A stretch of DNA of 64,000 nucleotides from Boswellia sacra (taxonomy: Eukaryota > Streptophyta > Magnoliopsida > Sapindales > Burseraceae), in assembly GCA_013180625.2 (NCBI GenBank), contig SNVD02015994.1, forward strand, positions 60,122 to 124,121, given 5' to 3'. Numbering within the stretch: position 1 is the first letter of the stretch; each line of letters begins with the position of its first letter. A program made the translations under genes and the position numbers. Positions 57,002 through 64,000 of the stretch are shown one piece after another. A model generated the notes under the pieces. The model saw nothing but the letters and a program-made list of their open reading frames with translations. It had not been told where the DNA came from and searched no databases.

Positions 57002-58760
57002 CTATTCGTTCTCGTGGTTTGAATCACGATCTATGAGATTGTTTGTTCCACGACTATCATATTGGAAACAATTATGATGTCCACTTGAAGCATCTGGGAC
57101 CTATTTATAAAAAAAAATATGAAACATAAGTTAAAAATATGAGTTAACTGAAACTATATTTTTAACTTTAAAAATAAGTAAATACCGGTCTTGTAGCTCG
57201 CCGCTCTACAAATTCTGGAAACCTCTCCTGCAGGAAGGAAACGACTTCATCATACATCATTTTCATGTTGTTGTGATCTTGCTTCAAGTTGTTGTGTGTT
57301 TTATTCAAGTTGTTGTGTTCTTACTGCAAACTACCCTACTCTTCCCTCAAGTGAATATCAGATGAGCTGCTGCCTTGAACATCAGTCGGAGATGTACCAA
57401 AACCATATGTTCGGGCATAACCACGATGATCAGGTCCCATTACATTGCCAAATACTTCTTCTCTCAATTGTTGAGTTTGCTGGTCTTGTGGAAATTGAGA
57501 CAAACCTTCGTTAAATTGACTCTATAACATAATGAAAAGAAATAACAACTTAATAATGATAATGTATTAAGCAAAAATTAATTTATAGATAGTGGATGAA
57601 TAAATAAGTTTAAAAGATCAAAGAACTTACAATTATTTCTACACTTTCATCATCACCTACTTCCCCATTACTTTTTGTTCTTGTCTTCACGAAGACACTA
57701 ATGCGATCAGTTTGCTCTCCATTTCTTATCATCTAAACAAAAAAAAAAAATCAGAACTACAATAATACAACTACTAAAGAGATATAAATAGAACTTGATA
57801 ACCAACAAGTAAAAAGCATATAAACAAACAAGTCTAACTTACCTCTTCTCTTTTTGGGCAAATGAAGTGCGACCTGTTCGATGAAGTGTAACTTGTTGTG
57901 CTCGATTTACCTTATTCTTCTTTGCAGCTTTCTATAATATAAACAATATTAACAACAATTATATAATATGACTTACAATATGAATACAAAAAAAATCAAA
58001 TCTACACTTTTTTAGTTATGTTAGGCATATACTTTAGCTTGTTCTGTTCCCCAATAAGCTACAAGAATCAGCCATTGATCTGGCTGAACTCTAGGAGGAG
58101 TGAATTGCAACCGGTCCTTATCCGTATCATATTTTTTGTAGTACTCCCTCTTTACACGAGCTTTCCAATCTTGCCAAATATTCCCAATATGTTATAAACA
58201 ATGAGGTCTATACTCATCAGGAACATCTGTATCATACTACAAGAACAAATTTTAATAGATTAATGGAGCTACAAATACATATACATGTAACGTATGAATT
58301 TATTAAAAATGAATTACCTTCACTTTTTTCCAGATGGCATCCAAAAGATGTGATGGCATATTTTGCCACCGAGGACAAGTCAATGGAGCCATGTTGCCAT
58401 TTTTTGCTATGATTTCAAGTTGGGTGGTTAATTTGTCTTTGTTTGTGTTTATTGGTTACCATTGAGAGTTAAATTGAATATGCAACCTCTGGCCTGTACC
58501 CCATTCACGAATAGTACGAGCTACTCCACGTCTTTTGACAACACCTGATGTACCACCCGTATCTATAAAAACAAAACAACAAATGTTTAAACAGCTTTAA
58601 ATTTAAAAAAAATTAACGTAAAAATAAACTCATTGATGTATCTCCATCATTCATTTGACTGTGGGAAGACGCTGCCGACTGTCGTTGAGATTCTGCTTCC
58701 CTTTGTATTATACTCTCTATAAAGGTGTCCCTCGGTCTTTTCGGCAGGTTAGTTACCTTT
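57002..58760 (-). pseudogene. CACTA-associated Ptta/En/Spm-type protein gene, multi-exon, decayed
   Basis: Minus-strand exons with GT-AG borders: about 58760-58632 (NLPKRPRDTFIESIIQRE), 58562-58318 (RGVARTIREWGTGQRL, LTCPRWQNMPSHLLDAIW), 58236-58033 (IWQDWKARVKREYYKKY, PDQWLILVAYWGTEQAK), 57931-57843 (NRAQQVTLHRTGRTSFAQ), 57732-57631 (RISVFVKTRTKSNGE), 57521-57186 (FGNVMGPDHRGYARTYGFG) and 57100-57002 (to TAG). The W-x2-W...YY...QW-x2-LV-x-YW pattern is that of the plant En/Spm 'Transposase_24' family. In-frame stops occur in the exons at 58236 (one) and 57521 (two) and at least one more at about 58455. Non-functional. The first exon and start are not resolved. Confidence 0.75.
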
Positions 58761-59605
58761 TTGGAAAACATTCACATTCATAAAATTCTAATATCTTTCC
58801 TTAAGTTCCATGATTATTAAAGTATGCATATAATAAAAAATTACAATGAACATCCAGTTCAATTGAACAAACTACATATTTCATTCTAAAAAATAATAGT
58901 TACACGTAGACAAGAGGAAATCACATAAATGGAGAAAAAAATAATGTTCCCAAAATAAAAGCAAGATAAAGAATCACATAATCAATAATAACAACTAAGT
59001 AAAGGTACTATCAATCAACACCATCCATCTGATCATCATTATCTTCACGATTGATGGTCACTGTGCTTCTTTTTTATTCAAAGTAAAGCTCAACTTATAT
59101 AGTGATCTAAATCACATGCCATTTGTTATAGAGAATTATATAAGACCAGACAAAAAAGATATTACATTTCATTACTGAACATTGTTACAGTGTAAGATTC
59201 ATTAACAAGAGATGCCAACAAAACTTTAGACTAGGCTACAAAAAAACAACCGAAACAAGGTTGTTGAGACAGACCAGATGGAACTGCTAGAAACCAAGCC
59301 CGCTGATTTTGAGGCACCCAAGACACAGAATTCCCAAAGCAACCTAACAGTAATGACTCAAGTAAAACTGAGATCTGAACCCCTAAAAACAATATTTAAA
59401 AAAAAAAAAGAAAATCTCGTATATGGACTCAGATAATTCTATCTGGTTGCAATCATCAACTCATTTTCCCTTCATTTTAGTAGCATATCACAAATGTTTG
59501 AATTAATTTAGAAGATGAAAAATCACCTCTCTTTTATCATGCACCGGATATTAACAGTGTGATGCAATCTTAATCAAGTTACATTTGTTTTCTTTATGAA
59601 ACTTA
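58761..59605. other. CACTA interior or flank, unclassified
   Basis: 845 bp without supported coding sequence between the transposase gene and B2. Confidence 0.5.
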
Positions 59606-61291
59606 TGTTAGCCCTAAGGCTACATGATAATTTTGATGATAACAATACAAATTGATTCATTGTGATTTACTAACATGTTTATTTATGTGCAAGAATAATA
59701 TCATTGAAATAATTGTAAAATCAAGAAGAGGCTTATTAAAATGAAGTGTTGAAGCTAAGGAGAAGACTACATGTTAAAGGCACAAAGTTTAAGAACAAGG
59801 ATTGACTCAAGGAATGTGACACATGAGCAATGTTTAATCAATTGGTCATATATATCTCTACAAATATCCAAATGACATGATTCTTAAGCCTTTGGAAAGC
59901 TTACTCAATTTATAACATTTCATATGTTTTAATGAAATTCAAATTTCAAGTGCAAGGTTATCCAAATCATCATGCAAGTTGAAAGATAAATGGAAATAGC
60001 TGACATGAGCACCGAATACTCCTTTGGACATATCTTGAGCTAGAAAATCAAAATGACTTGATTCTTACGGCATTGGAAAGATAACTTAATGAAGAACATT
60101 TCATATGTTTTTAAGAAATTCAAATTTCAAATGGAAGGCTGACATAATTGACATGCAATTCGGTGGACTGACACAGAGAAGAAAAATCAACTCACATGAG
60201 CACCGAATGGTTTTTTGGCCATATATTAAGATAGAGATATCCAAATGCTTTGATTCTTAATGTTTTGGAAATATTATTCAAATATGCAGATCTTTCATGT
60301 TTTGAAGAAATTCAAATTTCAAACAGAATGCTGACATAATTATCATTCAATTTGGTGGACTGACACAAGAAAGAAAAATCAAGTCACATGAGCACCGAAT
60401 GGTGTTTTAGCCATATCTTGAGCTACAGATATCCAAATGACTTGATTCTTAATGCGTTGGAAATCTTATTCAAATGTGCAAATCTTTTATTTTTTGTAGA
60501 TTTTCAAATTTCAAACGGAACATTGACAAAAATGGAAGACAAGATTACGGTTTTTATGGTGGGCAGAAAATTTGGAGTTGGTGTCTTCACTTGATTAAGT
60601 TCATCCTATTTGCCTATAAAAGGAGCCCTTCTCCCATGCATTCAGCAAGAGCAAGAGAAGCATTTTATCAAGCAAAAAATAAGAGATATATCAAGTTTAG
60701 AGAGTTTTATATTCTTTATCTACTCTTTGAAGAGAGTTGTACTTTTATTGTAAAAATTTACTTTGTTTTTGTATTGTGGTGAGAGTGAGATCTTCTTGTT
60801 GTGGTTGTTCCTTGGTGAGGTTGTTCATCAAGAAGAACTCTTGGTGTGGTTTTATCAAGAGTTGAAGGAATTTGCCTTAGTGAGGTTGTTCATCAAGAAG
60901 AACTCTTGGTGTGGTGTTATCAAGGGTTAGAAGAAAAAGTCTTGGTGAGGTTGTTCATCAAGCAAGTTGTAAAGATTTCTACAACTTAGTGGAAAGCTTA
61001 GCTCGTGGAGCTAGGAGCCCGTGGACGTAGGCAAGGTTTGCCGAACCACGGAAATTTTTCGTTTGCCTCTACCTCGCTATCCCTATCTCTTTATATTTGA
61101 CTTGACTTTGATTTGTTCTTTATTGCTATTCTCTTGAATTGTATTCTTTTTTTCAATCTTCTTACCTTTTTTCAAAGAAAGAGTTACTCATTTTGATCTT
61201 TCAAGAAAAGTTTTTCTTAAATCCTTTTTTATAATAAAAACCCAATTACACCCCCCCCCCCCCCTCTTGGGTTGCCATACCTGGGTCAGCA
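59606..61291 (+). repeat. 5' LTR of B2
   Basis: TGTTAGCCCTAAGG to GGGTCAGCA, 1686 bp. Shorter than in B1 mainly because only two 64-bp units remain. A run of about 14 C at 61251-61264 replaces the shorter C run of B1. Confidence 0.88.
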
Positions 61292-61292
61292 G

Positions 61293-61307
61293 TGGTCATC
61301 AGAGCAA
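61293..61307 (+). promoter_or_regulatory. Primer binding site of B2 (one-base insertion)
   Basis: TGGTCATCAGAGCAA: the B1 site TGGTATCAGAGCAA with an added C. Confidence 0.75.
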
Positions 61308-61348
61308 GGTTGTGCTCATTTTTTACAAATCGTTAATCATTTTGATCT

Positions 61349-63088
61349 ATGACACCTTTTAATTCAATTCATAGGTTGAGGGACTTTCCTCTCTCTAGAC
61401 CTTCAATTTTTATGGAAGTGATTACTCTTATTGGAAAACTAGAATAAGTATTTTCTTGAAATCTTTTGATTATGATTTGTGGTCTATTATTTTGGAAGGA
61501 CCTTTTGTTCCTACCAAAATTGAAAAATGGGGAATGCATACTTAAAGAACCTAAAGAGTTTAGTGAAGATGATAAAAAGAAATTGAGTTTGAATGCTAAA
61601 GCTATGAATGTGTTGTATTGTGCTCTAGATAGAAATGAGTTTAATAGAATATCTACTTGTTCTACGGCATAAGAAATATGGCACACATTTGAAGTAACTC
61701 ATGAAGGACCTAGTCAAGTTAAAGAATCCAAAATTAGTATGCTAGTTCATAGTTATGAGCTTTATAAGATGAAATCAGATGAATCAATTTCTGAAATGTT
61801 TACTAGATTTACGGATATTATTAATAGTTTGAAATCTCTTGGTAAATCTTATTCTAATGTTGAAATGGTGAGAAATTTCTTGGTGTATCCAAAATCTTGG
61901 GAGCTAAAGGTGACAGGGCAATCAAGAAGCAAAGGACCGCACCACCACTACTACCATTGAAGAACTTATGGGTTCTCTCATGACTTCTGAAATCACCTGT
62001 TGAAGGAGAATGAAGAAGATTTCAAGAAAAGAAATATCGCTTTCCCCAAAATCTTCAACAAAAGAATATGATGAGTCCGACGATGAAGGAGATGATGAAG
62101 ATCTTGCATTCATCACAAGAAAGCTAAAAAGGATGATTAGAAGAAACCAAGGATTCAAGAAGAACTCTAGAAGGGAGTACAAAGGGCAATGCTCAAAGCA
62201 AGATAAGAAAAATGATCAAGTCATTTGCTATGAGTGCAAGAAACCGGGACATGTAAAGATGGATTGTCCTTCCTTCAAGAGTCAAAACAAGAAATCCAAA
62301 GCAATGAAAGCCACAAATTGGGATGATAGTGAAGCTAGCTCCACCGAAGAAGAAGATTGCGAAGTGGCAAACATGTGCTTTATGGCTTTAAGTGAAGATG
62401 AGGTAAGTATTCGAAACTATGATCCTAAACTTTTATATGATGAATTACTTGAAGCATTCCAAAATTTACATGTGCAAGTTGATAAGCAAAATTCAAAAAT
62501 TAATGCTTTCAAAAAGAAGTCAAAAATCATGTTATCTCAATTAGAAAGGTGGTAGAAATAAATGAAGCTTTAGAAAATGAAAATGAAATTTTAAAGCAAA
62601 AAGATTTTGAAAGTTTGAAAAGTCAAATATATTTTTTAAAAACTGAAAATGAGATTTTAAAACAAAAGGATTTTGATAAATTAGAGAAAGAAAATGTTAT
62701 TTTGAAAAAGGAAAATAATGACTTAAGAAATATTGTTGATAGTTTTACAAAAAGCACAAAAAATTTGAATTCTATGTTACAAAACCACAGGTGTGTTTTT
62801 GATAAAAGAGGCTTAGGATATAAAACTCATAAAAATCAAAAGTATTTTAAAAATTATTTTGCTCATGCATCTTTTAGGAATAATCCTAATCATTCATGTA
62901 CTTATTGTGGAAGAAAAGGACACAATGTGCATTCTTGCTCCATTAAAAGAAATCCTAATTTGAAACAAATATGGGTTCCAAAAAGTATCATAACTAACCC
63001 CCAAGGACTCAAGAACTTTTGGGTACCAAAAAGTTACTCCTTGAATGTTGATTGTAGAGACAAAGTGGTAAACACAAGTGGTACTTAG
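61349..63088 (+). pseudogene. gag of B2
   Basis: ATG 61349 corresponds to the B1 start but frameshifts follow within 40 bases. A TAA replaces the Gln codon at about 61670, and shifts lie near 61530, 61880, 61910-61930, 61990 and 62030. From 62010 the frame holds the intact knuckle CYECKKPGHVKMDCP, the acidic spacer and the coiled coil. A single-base loss near 62548 moves the frame. The second knuckle CTYCGRKGHNVHSC is complete here, unlike in B1. Ends at TAG 63086-63088. Confidence 0.85.
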
Positions 63089-64000
63089 ATAGTGGATGCT
63101 CAAGGCATATGACCGGAGATGCCTCTAAGTTCTCAAGATTAATCATGAAGAAAGGAGGATATGTGACCTTCGGTGATAATGCCAAAGGAAGGGTAATCAG
63201 ACATGGTGGTATTGGTAACCCTTCTTCACCTATTATTAAAGATATTTAGCTTGTTTATGTTTTAAAACATGATTTGGTTAGCATTAGTCAATTGTGTGAT
63301 AAGGGATATTTTGTTAATTTTGAGCCTAATAGATGTGTGATTAAGGATGTTAGTAAAAATAAAACATTATTTGTTGGTAATAGATATGGTAATATTTATA
63401 CAATTGATATTGATGTTAATGATCATGTAGAAAATTGTTTCATTGTTAATCATGATGCTTGGTTATGGCATAGAAGGTTAGGTCATGCTAGCATGGACAC
63501 AATTTCAAAAATTTCTAAAAATGATTTAGTTGATGGTCGTCCAAAAATAAAATTTGAAAAGGATAAGATTTGTGATGCTTGTCAATTTGGAAAACAAGTG
63601 AGAACTTCTTTTAAACATAAGAAATTTATTTCAACAAATAAACCTCTACAATTGCTTCATTTGGATTTATTTGGACCATCAAGAACTCAAAGCCTTGGTG
63701 GAAAGTATTATGTTTTTGTTATTGTGGATGATTATTCAAGATTCACTTGGGTATTATTCTTGAAAACTAAAAATGAGGCCATACAAGCTTTTTCAAAATT
63801 TGTAAAAAGAGTCCAAAATAAAAAAAAGGGTATTCTATTGTGTCCATTGGAGTGATCATGGTGGTGAAGTAGACAATGTTGCATTTGAAAATCCTTGTGA
63901 TGAAAATGGTTTTGAGCATAATTTTTCCTCACCTAGAACTCCACAACAAAATGGTGTTGTTGAGAGAAAAAATAGGAATATCCAAGAAATGGCTAGGACC
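63058..64000 (+). pseudogene. pol of B2, N-terminal part
   Basis: Overlaps gag in the -1 frame exactly as in B1. Protease WYLDSGCSRHMTGD at about 63079-63120. A TAG at 63247-63249 interrupts. Integrase zinc domain HRRLGHAS...CDACQFGKQ (63470-63600) and core HLDLFGP (63658) are intact. A shift near 63825 precedes [14 protein letters not shown] at the window edge. Confidence 0.85.

Larger units (their letters stand above)
56044..59605 (-). mobile_element. CACTA (En/Spm) transposon, one end and transposase gene
   Basis: Begins CACTACAACATGG at 56044, followed by about 450 bp of short direct and inverted subterminal repeats built on AACCGCCGTAAAA. A multi-exon gene of the Ptta/En/Spm type lies on the minus strand at 57002-58760. 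No matching GTAGTG end is seen before B2 starts at 59606, so the other end is beyond B2 or lost. Confidence 0.8.
59606..64000 (+). mobile_element. Sirevirus-like copia element B2 (cut by window end)
   Basis: Same family as B1. 5' LTR, primer site, gag and the first part of pol up to the integrase core are inside the window. The sequence is more decayed around the LTR end and gag start than B1, yet closely similar from about 62050 on. Confidence 0.9.

Overview
Organism and character. The window is AT-rich nuclear DNA of a flowering plant, most likely a eudicot. It holds nested LTR retrotransposons of four families, DNA transposon remnants, an endogenous pararetrovirus and AT-rich tandem repeats. 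I see no intact host gene. All large reading frames belong to mobile or viral elements, and nearly all carry stops or frameshifts. Family names below rest on motifs read from the sequence and remembered family knowledge; no search was run. || Layout. 1-13343: a degraded minus-strand Ty1/copia element (A1) whose 5' LTR is split at 4553/13309 by a complete plus-strand Sirevirus-like copia element (B1, 4554-13303, LTRs of 1842 bp each, duplicated target ATAGA). 13531-14137: a Tourist-like MITE with a TTA duplication. 15053-25101: a second copy of the A family (A2), plus strand, with an extra broken reading frame between pol and the 3' LTR. 26263-46060: a possible MULE-like shell containing a second MITE and a Ty3/gypsy Tekay-like chromovirus (C, 26919-45713). 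C is itself split inside its RNase H region by a minus-strand Athila-like element (D, 31921-41794, LTRs of 1412 bp each, duplicated target CGAGC). 46061-48470: unclassified DNA with one GC-rich block. 48471-54520: AT-rich tandem repeats (unit about 0.46 kb) interrupted by an endogenous caulimovirid (49463-53524, minus). 54521-56043: unclassified DNA and a 164-bp tandem repeat. 56044-59605: one end of a CACTA transposon with a decayed multi-exon transposase gene. 59606-64000: a second B-family element (B2), cut by the window end. || Most interesting content. Element D has gag and protease but no reverse transcriptase, RNase H or integrase. Where these should be it carries a 67-bp tandem repeat, an intron-free decayed copy of a plant LOG cytokinin-activating enzyme, and a small Cys-rich basic reading frame resembling carlavirus nucleic-acid-binding proteins. 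The LOG copy is interrupted by two back-to-back Tn5 mosaic ends (35707-35744), almost certainly a sequencing-library artefact. The pararetrovirus has the layout of a circular genome of about 3.5 kb integrated with about 530 bp of terminal redundancy. It encodes movement and coat regions but no polymerase. || Relative ages. A1 is older than B1 and C is older than D, from the nesting. The two B1 LTRs differ at about 3% in the first 125 bp, so even the younger insertions are not recent.
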